From Epiperipatus broadwayi (Eukaryota > Onychophora > Udeonychophora > Euonychophora > Peripatidae), in NCBI GenBank assembly GCA_028023455.1, contig JAQFVV010012398.1:10717160-10781159 (forward strand): a stretch of DNA of 64,000 nucleotides, given 5' to 3'. Below are positions 12,227 through 23,613 of the stretch, piece after piece. A program made the position numbers and the translations under genes. The notes under the pieces are model-generated. The model made no database searches, was not told where the DNA came from, and saw nothing but the letters and a program-made list of their open reading frames with translations. Each line of letters starts with the position of its first letter. The first letter of the stretch is position 1.

Positions 12227-12436
12227 ATGTGTGGAGATGGTAATCTGAACCAACTGATGAGTATTGGTTTAGCACGAAATACGTATATTGGTGATTATTT
12301 ATCTTTTCAACATGTGTGTGATCAGGTGATTCAGCAATATAAGATGGCACGGTCATGTGAAAGTTTGAGTTCGAATCCCGCGTATATTACACATATAAAT
12401 GCAGGTGTAAGCCTGTACAATGTATTAAAATAAATT
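12227..12436 (+). repeat. tRNA-related SINE with conserved core
   Basis: The 5' part is a core (ctgaaccaactgatgagtat then cacgaaatacgtatattggt). A tRNA-like part follows, with an A-box-like ggtgattcagcaatat and a strong B-box-like gagttcgaatcccgc. The 3' part contains gcaggtgtaagcctgtac, a small hairpin. Related copies lie at 14036-14225 and 27838-28205. An order of core first and tRNA-like part second is unusual for a SINE; the tRNA-like start may be set differently from how I read it. Frames inside are not genes. Confidence 0.55.
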
Positions 12437-14035
12437 ACGCAGAATATACACGTGCAAACACACAATCAATTTGATTTAAACACGCATTTTAACTATTCTT
12501 CACATTAATGCTTTTCGTATTTTTTTTTTTTTTGTTAAATTGTTGTTTTTTTTTTTAAATGTAGATTTTAAAAAATGTTTTTGATTTAATAACCTAATTA
12601 ATTTAATGATTAAACGATTATAATTCTTCATGTCGCAGCTCTAATACCACATTACCCAAAAGAATTAATATCCATTATTGTTTGCAATATTTAAACCAGT
12701 AATTGATTCATCATCATCACAATCATTTATTTGACTTTTTTTCTAAGAATACTCAAAGCAAAAAAAAAAAATATTCCTAGCTAGTCGTCCAATATTAGTC
12801 TGTAAATTGGTTACTAGATATTTTTAGACTGAGGGTAAAACAAAAAAGGAAAGCCGTCAACTCTTATTATGTAGCAGTTAGCCAATGAAATAAAAAATAC
12901 ATTCTCCTTACCTGTTTTTTTTTTAAAGGGGGTGGGAGTGTTAAAAAACCTTTGTTTAGCAATGACTATTAAAACCTGCTTTATATTTAGTGAATCAAGC
13001 AAACATCATTTAAAAGTATTAATTTATCTGCCTTATAGAAGATTAAATTAACTTTATTATTTATTATGAAATAATTTAAACATCTTTTCATATAATATAC
13101 AATTATTTAAAAATATAACTACAGAAACACATGATTTATTTCTTAGAAAAGCAACATTATTGATATATTTAAAAATTAAACATGATTGAATTATTTATAT
13201 GGCAATACAAACTTATGACGAAATAGAAAGTTAATGAAAAAGAATAATAATAATCGAATGTTTTCTTATTCGAGAGTTTATAAGAAACTCATGTATCTAA
13301 AGTGATGGGACTTGCAATCACTGGAATCTTAAATGGCAGAGTTTGCCTATAATCTACTGCTGCACCAGACCATAGGGCATAAAAAAAAAAGTTATGGAAA
13401 TTATTTTGAAAAAGGTTATAAGGAATTAAAAACAAAAATATGTTAATATATTTTTTTAGTATAGTTTTTTTATAATTTAATTTTAATATGCATTTTTAAA
13501 TAGCATTATAAATGTCTAAAAAAATTCTTGGATATATATATTTATATGTGCATGCATTTACAAAAAAAAGCTTAAAAAATAAAAGCTACAATATTATTTA
13601 TTAAAAATAGAAATAACGCAAAAAAATTTGCTTCATAAGATGATTGTGTATCTTTTAATACCACCATTATATGCTAATACTTTTTCAAAAGATATATGAA
13701 AGTATCCGTGTTTTATCACGTCAATAAGAAGTGAACAATCGGCTAAATATATTTTTTTAATATCATTATCTTGTTTTATGTATAATAATGAAAAGAAAAA
13801 AAAAGATTCATATTTAAAGATAAACAACATTGCACGCTTAAATAAGATTTTTAAATTATTAAAAATAACAACTTGCTTGCTATCTCGCAAATAAATATTT
13901 ACTCAAAGTGCAAATACTTATTTATCAGACAGGTCTTTCGAAAAAAAAAAAAAACGCAAGGCTTTTATTGGCATTCCCAATAGTGAAAGCAAGACTTATA
14001 TTGACTTTTTTTTTTTTTATCTCAGTTTTAAAAAA
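12437..14035. other. AT-rich, mostly nothing recognised
   Basis: At 13305-13378 the minus strand has a weak tRNA-like block (A-box-like tctggtgcagcagtagatta, B-box-like gattgcaagtccc), possibly another SINE remnant. The minus-strand frames at 12814-13002 and 13633-13890 have no recognisable motifs. Confidence 0.35.
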
Positions 14036-14225
14036 GTGATGATTGCTGGTTTAGCATGAAATACGGATATTGGTGATTATTTATCTTTTCAACATATATG
14101 TGTTTAGGTGCATCAGTATTATTAGATGGAGTGGAGAGTGGTGGGTCATGTGAAAGTCTGTGCTCATACCCTAATATTACATATATATAGACACAGGTAT
14201 AAATAAGCCTGTGTTTCAGTTATTA
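14036..14225 (+). repeat. SINE copy with conserved core
   Basis: It follows the copy at 12227-12436: tggtttagcatgaaatacgg, then ttatttatcttttcaacata, then gtgaaagtctgtgctcatac, and the 3' hairpin cacaggta...gcctgtg. The B-box is degenerate compared with 12227-12436. It ends near a short AT-rich tail. Confidence 0.55.
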
Positions 14226-15173
14226 AAAAGTAGCTAGAAGTAATTTTGGAAATATTTTCTCAATTGAAATATTATTTGGAAATTGTATATTTGAATTAGT
14301 GCAGTTATTATTCCAAATTAGATTTCTTTTTATCTTTTTTATGAAGTGCATATAGAAGCCTATGAAATGCGATTACATAGATATAACAGTTGCTAATTTA
14401 AAGCACAAACTGATTAACAATTACAAATACTGTTCTAAGTCTCATTATGAAATCTTTTCAAATATTAGATTAATTGATAATAAATTATCACTGTTAAATT
14501 ATCAATTTAAATTTGAGCGCCTTTATTTATTATTTTATATATATTCATTATCAGCTATGGGTAGACTCCACCTCTCAAAAACATTAAAATACTACCTTAG
14601 TTAGAGTTCAAATTAATCAAATTAATAATTAGGCCATGTTTAATTATAGCATACCCTGGCACCCATTCCATCCAAAACACTACAATCTTGTGAAATGATA
14701 GTATCATATTAATAATCAATAATAAGCTGGTAGAATTATAATGACAATCTGTTAAAGCCTTTATTTCAAGATTTATTATTATATACTTGTTAGAGAAGAC
14801 AAGCAAAACAAATCAATAGTTAGTTCATTTGTATAAAGTATTCAATAGGAAACATGGCACCATCTATATAAAAGACAACTAAAATTGGAACATTTTCCCA
14901 TTTCTTTAAACGATGAAGTAAAAAATGAGACAGATGATTATTAAAAAAAGCAAGTAAAATAAATATTGTTCATTTATTAAAATTATATAATGAAAAATTT
15001 GACAGATCAACATTTTTGCGGAAAGAATATGAATAATACTGACAGATAGATTTGGATTTATTTGTTTGTTTGATTGTTATTATAAAATATAAAAAATATA
15101 CTTATTTAAATATTTTTTATATTTTTTTTTTCTAAAAACATATTTTGTGTTTATAAAACTTAGGGCTAAATGT
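14226..15173. other. AT-rich, nothing recognised
   Basis: The two frames at 14362-14604 (plus) and 14597-14806 (minus) carry no motif I recognise, and their composition equals that of the surroundings. Confidence 0.35.
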
Positions 15174-15243
15174 ATTTATAGCAAGAGTTCCCAAACTTTT
15201 TTCGGTCGCAGACCGCTTTACTAAAAACTTTTAAAACCGTCAA

Positions 15244-15341
15244 CCACCTAGTCACTTACTTTACTTACTCAAATTAATAAATTTGTATAGTACCACCTAG
15301 TCACTTACTTTACTTACTCAAAATAATAAATTTGTATAGTA
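15244..15341. repeat. 49-bp tandem duplication
   Basis: Two adjacent copies (15244-15292, 15293-15341) starting ccacctagtcacttacttta differ at about one base. It lies in the subterminal region of the hAT element and may be part of its end structure. Confidence 0.85.
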
Positions 15342-15462
15342 TTCGATATTAAATATTTCACTAGATATCAAACTTTTCATTTTAATCATTTGTAATTAAT
15401 GATTGAAAAAGATAAAAGGACTACAGAATATGGCATTATCTTTTCTTTCTTTTTTCATGGGT

Positions 15463-15550
15463 TAAAGCATCGAACGGGAAACGAACTCCCGATCCCGGGA
15501 CAACTGCTTGCTTGTAAGGCAGCTGTGCTGACCAATCGGCCACCAATGCT
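15463..15550 (-). repeat. tRNA-like SINE head or tRNA pseudogene
   Basis: On the minus strand the acceptor ends agcattg...cgatgct pair. An A-box-like tggccgattggtcagc and a B-box-like gagttcgtttcccg are present, and the T arm folds as cggga/tcccg around a 7-base loop. The anticodon arm is imperfect (loop cttacaa, only three clean pairs). Similar 3' sequence occurs at 7372-7420. I therefore read it as a tRNA-derived repeat inserted in the hAT element rather than a working tRNA gene. Confidence 0.5.
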
Positions 15551-15831
15551 TGACAATATGGAATTATCTTGTGCAACATTCAATATTGAAATCTGCACTA
15601 ACGAAAAGTAGAGCAAAAAAATACGAGCTTAGTTTTTTTTTAATTTTTGACATTTATGAAATACATATGTAAATTTCAAAATAAATACAAATATTGTAAT
15701 CACTTTATTAAACATAAAACTGAAAAAAATCAACATATTCAGACAGAATTCAATATCAACAAAATAACAACAACTTTTAATCAGAATTATAAAAATAAAA
15801 ATACCAAATAAATTAGCTTGAAAAACTGAAT

Positions 15832-17349
15832 TTAAGGAGATGGGTACATCTGGTAATCTGTCAACAATTTATCTATGTCCGGTTTTAAATTAGTGAGTTG
15901 CATTCTCAAATTTCCACGTTCAGTGATGTGCAATTAATGTCTGTTCTTAAGCAGATTTAAAACTACACTGAAACCTCTGCTCTATCAGATATGACAATGG
16001 AAATGCTGCAAATATTTTTGTACAACAGTCCATAGAACTGAGTACAGAAGTGGAATATCTTGTTGCAGCTAAAACTTTTGAAAACCCTGTTTGAATTGTA
16101 GCTCAAGATCTTCATTCATGCTGATGGTTATCAGCTCATCTTGCAAAATTATATTTGGTTATGCACTAGAAGTGTATGGGTTTATTATCCGATCTAGTAT
16201 TTCCAATGATAGAATATCTTCAAACCTAGTTTTGAAATCTAAGTAAAGAGACTCCAAGTGGTTGATGTACAGCAAGATATTTTCTTCTTGGAAAAAAAAA
16301 AAGCTGATATGACCGATTTTGCTTTGATGAGACTCAAATTGTCTCCTTGCAGTTATAAATTAACATCATTAAATTTGCCAAATTAGTCATTTAAATAAAC
16401 AATATCTGTTTTACTCATAAGTACATTTTCTTTCAAACTGGAATAGTCTTCCAAAAATTCTAAAACAGATTGAAAAAAGTGCAAAAAATCAGACCAAACA
16501 TAAACCTTTTGAAAGCCAATGGACTTAGATATGGAAAACAAATCAATAGAAATCTTTGTTGCTTCCCTCACATAAACGAGTGAACAGACTGGTGTTCAAA
16601 GAGATATTTTGAATTTTGTTCATAGCTGTTAAAACAAACTAAAGTGATTGTTACAATTTATTGCTAAAGTTCTTGGCTATTAAATATTGCCCATGGATTA
16701 TGCAATAAACTGCAACCACTTCAGGTATGTGTTATGTCAGATAACTTATGAAAGTGTGATAACGACCAACCATAGCTGGTACTCCATTTGTTGCAAAAGA
16801 CATTATATTTGTCAATGGAATCACTTTGTCCCTGAAAAATAGCTCCATTAAGTTAAAAATTAATTCACTTCTGGTGTCACTTTCTAAAGTTCTAGCAAAA
16901 AGCTCTTCATGCACTGTGAACATGTGCCTGCAACAAAGCATGATTCATTATCAGATAATGTTGACTCATCCAATTGAAGGGGGAAAAAATCTTTTTTGCA
17001 AATGATTATACAAACAGTTTTCCACATCATGACTCATTTCGTCAATACATCTTTGAAAAGTGTTATTTCTCAAAGGAATAATGTTTGTAACATCTTGTGT
17101 GGGTTTGTGGAATATAGTGTTCAATACCTCCATGATGGATGGTAGAATCAGTTTCTCCCCTATGGTGTGCAGCTTATCAAACTTTGCAATGAGTAGGAAT
17201 ATGTTGTATGATGCACTTAATCCATCATCATTTTTGTTTGATGATGAAACAAGCATATTACTTATCATAGTTCTCTTCAGAATTTTATCTTTAAGTGATT
17301 TAAAGTATGACAAATCTTTTTCTTTTTTGTCAGGGTGAATTCTGTTCAA
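15832..17349 (-). pseudogene. hAT transposase pseudogene, SCAND3/ZBED type
   Basis: Read on the minus strand, segments of one protein appear in order. At 17349-16966 it includes LSASYNIFLLIAKFDKLHTI and RCIDEMSHDVEN. At 16941-16732 it includes FATNGVPAMVGRYHTF, the conserved T-D-G-A-x-x-M-x-G block with Asn in place of the catalytic-type Asp. At 16571-16383 it includes the SVLEFLEDYSSLKENVL region. Near the end is ERGNLRMQLTNLKPDI, the typical C-terminus, closed by a TAA at 15832-15834. Stops and frameshifts separate the pieces, so the transposase is dead. A BED zinc finger is not seen upstream of 17349. Family membership rests on recall of conserved blocks; I could not search. Confidence 0.8.
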
Positions 17350-18138
17350 TCATCTGCTAGTTTTGATGGTTTCATAGCATCGTTGCTAAAGATATTTTTG
17401 CACATGAGGTGCATTCGTAAATGTTTGTTTGATAATGATGGGACAAACCCTAGCTTCAAATACTCCAAGCTGTACTGAATGCATTTATTTTTTAGTTCAG
17501 TCATATATTATCGTACGAAATGAAAACTTTTATGAACAAACAATTTTGACAGCCCCTGTGATAAAAAAAAAAGTATGTACTTACTTAAAAATAGAAGTTT
17601 TGGTTCAAAATCAAATAAATAAACTGTGTCCTCTGATTTTCTCTTTCATACTACTACTCCTCAATAAATACTTATATTTAAAGTTTAGAACACAAAACAG
17701 TACATCATATCAAACAAAATAATTTATACTGTTTTATGAAAGCATGACCATACAAGATTCTAATGACTATTGTGGACATGTAACGGTTTATCATGTCCAC
17801 ACTTGCTTTGATATGTTCGATAAGATAATGTACAGACATGTTTGTACTACATGTATTTTCATGCATGTGACTCTTTAAATGACACACTTTATCTTTTTGT
17901 TTGCAAGTTAAATGTGTTTTTTATCAAAAAAGTGTTTTTTTGAATTATTTTACTTCTTAATTAGGTATCTAGTGGAATTGTAGATATTTTGAAGTGACAA
18001 ATAGCAGTAGTAAAAGGATCATCCATTTTTGCTGTCATTGACCTCCCAATTTTTTTTATTAAAACTATTGACCCCTAGCAAGTTCAAATCGACTCCAGGG
18101 GGTTGATATTTTCCACTTTGGGAACTCTTGATTTATAG

Positions 18139-18380
18139 CGACTTCTACTCCAAATGCAATATCATTAAAATAATAGATATAAAGTTTCTATGAATCATAA
18201 AGGTCAATAAAATGACCTCTAATTAATTGCAATGATACTCTTTAATGCCCTCACACCCTATAGCATCCTTTTCAGAAGTTTAGATTTTAAACTGAACTTG
18301 TGCGGAATCGGGATGTCTTACACTTACAGGGCTCAGACCATTTAATCCGCCATTTTGTTACATTTAAAATGATCTAGAAT
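18139..18380. other. Sequence between hAT end and tandem duplication
   Basis: Nothing recognised. It contains a slightly GC-richer stretch at 18240-18355 without a frame or element end. Confidence 0.3.
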
Positions 18381-18768
18381 TTTTTTTTCTATGATAAAAA
18401 TCACATTTTTTATCATTTTTATTTTGAAATGCAATTTTTAATTTTTTTGTTTCTCTCTTTTTTTTTTTAGATTTAGCATTCATAAAATGTTTTTACCACT
18501 GAAATGGACTCTATAGCCGCTTGCTGAGATTATTTAATTGCCGATGTATGTATTTATGAGCCTTCTCTTTGTTCAAAATGTTTTTGTTTTTTTTCTATGA
18601 TGAAATTTACATTTTTTATGATTTTTTTTTTTTTAAATGCAATTTTTAATTTATTTTTTCTCTCTTTTTTTAGATTTAGCATTCATATAAAGTAGAGATT
18701 TCTTTTGGCTTGCTCTGATTGCGATGTATGTATTTCTAAATCTTCTCTTTGTACAAGCTAATTTTAGT
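18381..18768. repeat. ~206-bp imperfect tandem duplication
   Basis: Two diverged units start at 18381 and 18587. Both contain tttctatgat-aaa, acattttttat, aaatgcaatttttaattt, agatttagcattcat and gatgtatgtatttat-type blocks in the same order. Divergence and indels show it is old. Function unknown. Confidence 0.7.
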
Positions 18769-19379
18769 GATAATTCAGATCTAGAAACTGTATTGTCCAA
18801 AAAAAAAAAAAGTTGGTGAAGTCATTTTATTTGCAGGACAAAAATGAGAATTGCATTTAGGGCATCTTCATGACTGGAATTTGAACTTGAAATCATAATG
18901 TTTACGAGTCACGCCAGCCACGAATTAATTTTTCCATCAGTGAGTAGTGTTTTTATTACTTATATTTTTATATAATGAAATATGTGTGGAAAAGCAATAA
19001 ATGTGCTGAAGAATTTTAGGCAATTCACATTTCAATCAATGACAATAAAAACATGCTCACCCATAATCAGAGAATTGTATACTTACATGGGTAGTGCAAT
19101 AGGCAAGATATATCATAATTTTATTTATATGATCATTCAGTACAATTTTGTAATAATCTCTTGAACACAGACTTTCAAGCAACCTCAGCTATCCACTACC
19201 ATATATCATCCCCTATATATATAATCAGTGCTCATAATAATTGTGTTTATTTTGATGTTTATTGATGTAGTTACAATTTTTATTCATTTTATCTTAGTGA
19301 AATTTTTGACTTTTTTTTTTTTGACTACACTTTTTACTTGAAAAGAACATATTTTAGGTCACACATCTTTTTTCAATAA
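18769..19379. other. AT-rich, nothing recognised
   Basis: The 60-codon frame at 18982-19164 has no motif. A weak B-box-like gaatttgaacttg at about 18879 is not enough for a SINE call. Confidence 0.35.
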
Positions 19380-19381
19380 TA

Positions 19382-20335
19382 CACCTGGGTCTCTTTTTAT
19401 GCGGACTTATTTAACACGATTTTGAAGTTACGCGATTCATGTTTCAGCGGAAGTCGGCCTCCGAAAATGCGCTATTACTTTAAATAATAAATTTCGCGCA
19501 CTTATGTTATATTGAAAGTAATAGCACATTATTGGAATTCGACTTTCATCTTAGTAATTTCAATATTTTCAGTGCTTTATAATAGTAAAATTTTATGCAA
19601 TAATGAAATTGAAATCATGATTGCCACATTTTATGTATACACACATTAAATTTTACAAGATTATAATGTAAATTTGTTCAAACATTGTGCGTGTTAATTT
19701 TGCATTTTAAATCACATTCTGTTTTTGCTTTTTAAAAAAGAACGTAATCAATTATTATTTTCTTATTAATGACAATCATTAACGTGCTCTTAAATTCCAA
19801 TGAGAGCTAAATGGTTGTATGTCTGGATATCGCGAGCTTTATAAACAATTAATAAAATCATTGTTTCAAAGATTAATTACTCATTACGTTGTCACCAGAA
19901 AATCATTAACACAACATGAGAGTGAAGTTGGTGCTAGTTGTATTTCCTCTTGAGAAGAATCTTACAGTTTGCAAACGAACCTGTTTATCGATAATAATTA
20001 AAATGTGTATAAAAAATGTAAATTACTGTACTGCAAATTATGCATAAAAATATATTATTTTGAATAAAATTAAATATTATAGTTAAAAAAATTGTCTTGT
20101 ATCAATTTTTTTCAAATTTGAAATTTTTTATTAGTCATATTTTATTTCCTTATTTTTTTTTTTTTTGCGCGAATTTTAAAGTAATTTTACGTTGGTGCTT
20201 TGCTTTTACGCGAATTTTGAAAAATAACAGACTGCATCCCCCCTTTTTCAATGTAAGTTACGTCTATTTTTGCACGATTTCGTTTGCGCATGTTTTCTGA
20301 GGAACCTATCTATCGCGTAAAACGAGACCCAGGTG
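19382..20335. mobile_element. Pogo/Tigger-like non-autonomous element, copy A
   Basis: The left end cacctgggtctctttttatg and the right end (reverse complement cacctgggtctcgttttacg) form inverted repeats flanked by TA at 19380-19381 and 20336-20337. The cacctgggtctcgttttacgc terminus resembles Tigger-type ends. A second copy lies at 22486-23334. There is no transposase. The frame at 20097-20300 lies inside and its equivalent recurs in the other copy, but the reading is interrupted differently, so it is not a gene. Confidence 0.75.
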
Positions 20336-20476
20336 TATAATAATTAATATATAATAATATAATACATTATAATTTATTAAAGTTCTTTTGCATAATATAT
20401 AAGTATTTTTTGTTTTTTTATATATAATAATATATTACAATTTACTAATGTTTTCTTTGCATAATATCTCGTAAAC

Positions 20477-20966
20477 CAGGGGTGTCCAACAAGTTGATCG
20501 TGATCCACCGGTCGATCACAAAGCCATTTTTGGTCGATTGCGAAGCCGATCTGGCAAGAACTATCAGGTAACGAGTGAAACAAATTAATTCAAGATTTTC
20601 AAGTTTTTTTGTTATTTTTGTTTTTGTTCTAAATTTTTTTGCAATTCTAGATAGGTGAAGTCCACTAAGCCGTATCATTATAGAAAATAATACTTTTAAT
20701 CTTGATTTAATGTAGCTAATTTGAACTAATAAATATTGTTAATAATTACTCATGTTGCTTTAATTCCCCAGAACATGATTTTTTTGGCCCATTAAATAAT
20801 TGTTATTTTTTACTAGGTAGATATATGAAAATAGTATATATTTCACATCTCCCTCTACTTAGACTACACCTATGACAACATGTCATTCGCCCATGACAAC
20901 AAGTTGATTGCAACACATTTTAAAAATAAAAAGTAGATTTATGAACACAAAAGTTGGCCACCCCTG
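20477..20966. mobile_element. Short non-autonomous hAT element
   Basis: The left end is caggggtgtccaac and the right end is its inverted repeat (caggggtggccaac on the minus strand). The 8-bp flanks tcgtaaac (20469-20476) and tcataaac (20967-20974) differ at one base, fitting an aged TSD. The subterminal gatcgtgatccaccggtcga pattern is typical of such elements. Its 490-bp length leaves no room for a transposase. Confidence 0.75.
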
Positions 20967-21030
20967 TCATAAACTATTTCTACTGTTATTTTTTCTCCCA
21001 CTAAAAAAAAAAAAAACATATTTCTAACAG

Positions 21031-21168
21031 ATATCCTGCATGGAAGAACAAACAAACATTTCTAGAAGATACTCTGATATGGAAGAACAAGATCTGGGTC
21101 AGCAGAGTAAAAATGGAAATCACCAATCATATTGTTTTTGTAATTTTTACACTGAAAAATTACCTCAG
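21031..21168 (+). CDS. Candidate internal exon, unrecognised protein
   Basis: The segment is bounded by tttctaacag|ata at the left and cctcag|gtaagt at the right, a consensus 3' and 5' splice-site pair. It is 138 nt long and fully open in one frame (46 codons, phase 0 at both ends), with MEEQTNISRRYSDMEEQ and later SYCFCNFYTEKLPQ. Met-Glu-Glu-Gln occurs twice. I do not recognise the protein. The frame would read on into the putative intron to a stop near 21303. It lies between transposons, and the neighbouring exons are not visible. It is the best splice-bounded host-exon candidate in the window, but chance cannot be excluded. Confidence 0.3.
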
Positions 21169-21309
21169 GTAAGTCATATTATATATCTTTTTTTTTCAGC
21201 ATTTTATGACAAATGTGATGAAGCCATCTATGAAATTGTCATTTTAACATATAACTTTCAAAATTTAGAATTTGTGAAAGAATGTAAAAATAAACATGTT
21301 TAAAACTGT

Positions 21310-21900
21310 CAAAAACCTTTTTTTTTTTTTACTTTTTTTAAAAATAATGACTATTTTATCAGCTTTATTATATTCATTCATTTTGCTCTTTCTAATAATA
21401 TATATATATACTTACTATATTCAAACAGAAGATATGTTATAAATTATATTTGTTGTAATTTTTTTGTAAATTCAAGATGGTGGCTTAGGTATGTAAGAGT
21501 TAAATTCAGGCTTCAGAAAGGAGTTTGTTTTTAACTGAAATATCTTTTAATACTCTTTGAGACCTTAAAAAACTGAGCAGGCAAGTTCCTAATGTTCACT
21601 TTATACATTCTTGTCATTGCAGCCATTTACTACTATATGATTACTCATATAGTATACAAAAATAAATGGACTGCTCACCAATAAGCATCAGTCAGCATGG
21701 TAAGATTATTGGCTTTTTATCTCTAAGTTTAAGATTAAAAACCACTATGGCATTTCATCAAGAAACACCATGGTATTTCTTCTCAGTTGCCTGACAGCAC
21801 TTAACTGAAATATCACTTGAGTTGTCTTGAATGTAGAATGAATGTGTGAATGATTTTTTTTAAAATGGATATTCATAATCATGACAGACAAAATAAAATC
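21310..21900. other. AT-rich, no gene recognised
   Basis: Sequence between the exon candidate and the first recognisable part of the RTE LINE. The true LINE start cannot be placed. Confidence 0.3.
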
Positions 21901-22485
21901 ATGGTCCTTACTTTCAAATGGTGGGATGCTAAAGTAGAGAACCCAGTCTGCCATTTAATGACAATCTTTTATTTAGGTAATTATAACTGTGGACATTCTC
22001 AAGTGAAGAAAAAATGGGGGGGGCATCTAATAATAATGGGGCATTGTTGGACTTTGTGAAGCTAAAAGAAAAAGTGAAGGGACAATTGATTTAAAAAATG
22101 GCATGTGGAGATTGATGGTGTATCAAACATAATGGGAAGATTAGTTATTCAAGTTAATGGTAGATACCAAATGCAAATAATTCAGGTTTTATGCCCTAAC
22201 AAATTCTCATTATGATGAAAAACCAGACTTTTATATGAGATATACAAAAGCAGACATTTTAAAGCTAGACTTAATAAACAATTGAAAGGTGAAAGTGCTC
22301 CAAATAAATTTGGTTATAGTGATAGAAGTGAGAAAGGGCATAGACATATGGAGGCTGAAGAAAAAGAAAAACTATGTTATAAATATCTTTTTGTAAAAAA
22401 AACTGCTAAACAGAAATGGACATGGAAGCATCCAAATGAAGATACAGCAGAATTAAATTATATTTTAACTTACAGAAAATAAATA

Positions 22486-23334
22486 CACCTGGGTCTCTTT
22501 TTACGCGAACTTATTTAACACGATTTTGAAGTTACTCGATTCATGTTTCACCAGAAGTTGATTTCCGATAATGCGCTATTACTTTAAATAATAAATTCCG
22601 CGCACTTATGTTATATTGAAAGTAATAGCACATTATTGGAATTCGACTTTCATTTTAGTAATTTCAATATTTTCAGTGCTTTATAATAGTAAGATTTTAT
22701 GCAATAATGAAATTAAAATCATGATTTCCACATTTTATGTATACACATATTAAATTTTACAAGATTATAATGTAAATTTGTTCAAACATTGTGCGTGTTA
22801 ATTTTGCATTTTAAATCACATTCTGTTTTTGCTTTTTAAAAAAGAATGTAATCAATTATTATTTTCTTATTAATGACACTAATCATTAACATGCTCTTAA
22901 ATTTCAACGAGAGCTAAATGGTTGTATGTCTGGATATCGCGAGCTTCATAAACAATTAATAAAATCATCATCTCAAAGATTAATTACGTTGTCACCAGAA
23001 AATCATAATAATTAAAACGTGTATAAAAAAATGTAAATTACTGTACAGTAAATTATGCATAAAATATATTATTTTGAATAAAATTAAATATTATAGTTAA
23101 AAAAAGTTTGTCTTGTATCAATTTTTTTCAAATTTGAAATTTTTTATCAGTCATATTTTATTTCCTTATTTTTTTTTTTTTTTTGCGCGAATTTTAAAGC
23201 AATTTTACGCGAATTTTGAAAAATCACAGACCGCATCCCCCCTTTTTCAATGTAAGTTACGTCTATTTTTGGGCGATTTCGTTTGCGCATGTTTTCTGAG
23301 GAACCTATCTATCGCGTAAAACGAGACCCAGGTA
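22486..23334. mobile_element. Pogo/Tigger-like element, copy B, inside the RTE endonuclease
   Basis: It has the same termini as copy A at 19382, with TA at 22484-22485 and 23335-23336. It is closely similar throughout except for an internal deletion of about 90 bp near 23007, where copy A has the tgagagtgaagttggtgcta region. Removing the insertion joins the LINE reading ILTYRK to the following FQNCNVLKIFDTRSDH, so the integration site is inside the endonuclease domain. The insertion is younger than the LINE copy. Confidence 0.8.
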
Positions 23335-23613
23335 TATTTCAAAATTGTAATGTTCTTAAAATATTTGACACAAGAAGTGATCATTGATTAGTGAGATGTA
23401 AGATATATCTTAATGCAAATCAAGAGAAATAAAAATAATTAAAGAAAACAATATTCACACCTGATATTCATAATCTTCAGAAACATTTCAATGAATTAAG
23501 AATATGCAAATTTCAAATATTGAACAAATTTAGGACAAGATTCCAATTTAACAAAATAAATAAGCAGATAACTGATATACTTTAAAAATTACAACAAAAT
23601 TAAGTAATGCATC

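Larger units (their letters stand above)
15182..18130 (-). mobile_element. hAT transposon (SCAND3/ZBED-like), decayed
   Basis: The terminal inverted repeat is caagagttcccaaa: plus strand at 15182, reverse complement at 18117-18130. An exact 8-bp TSD, atttatag, lies at 15174-15181 and 18131-18138. Eight base pairs is the hAT hallmark. The 2.95-kb body carries a decayed minus-strand transposase, listed separately. A 49-bp tandem duplication and a tRNA-like insertion lie near the left end. The subterminal sequence (ttttttcggtcgcagaccgc) is of a type seen in many animal hAT families. Confidence 0.85.

Noticed and set aside
15463-15550. Functional tRNA gene (Val-like anticodon TAC) on the minus strand
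   Set aside because: The anticodon stem has only three clean pairs and similar 3' halves occur elsewhere in the window, so a SINE head or pseudogene fits better.
20097-20300. ORF in pogo-like copy A that recurs in copy B at 23113-23319
   Set aside because: The recurrence comes from the repeat itself; the two frames diverge after an indel and have no transposase motif.
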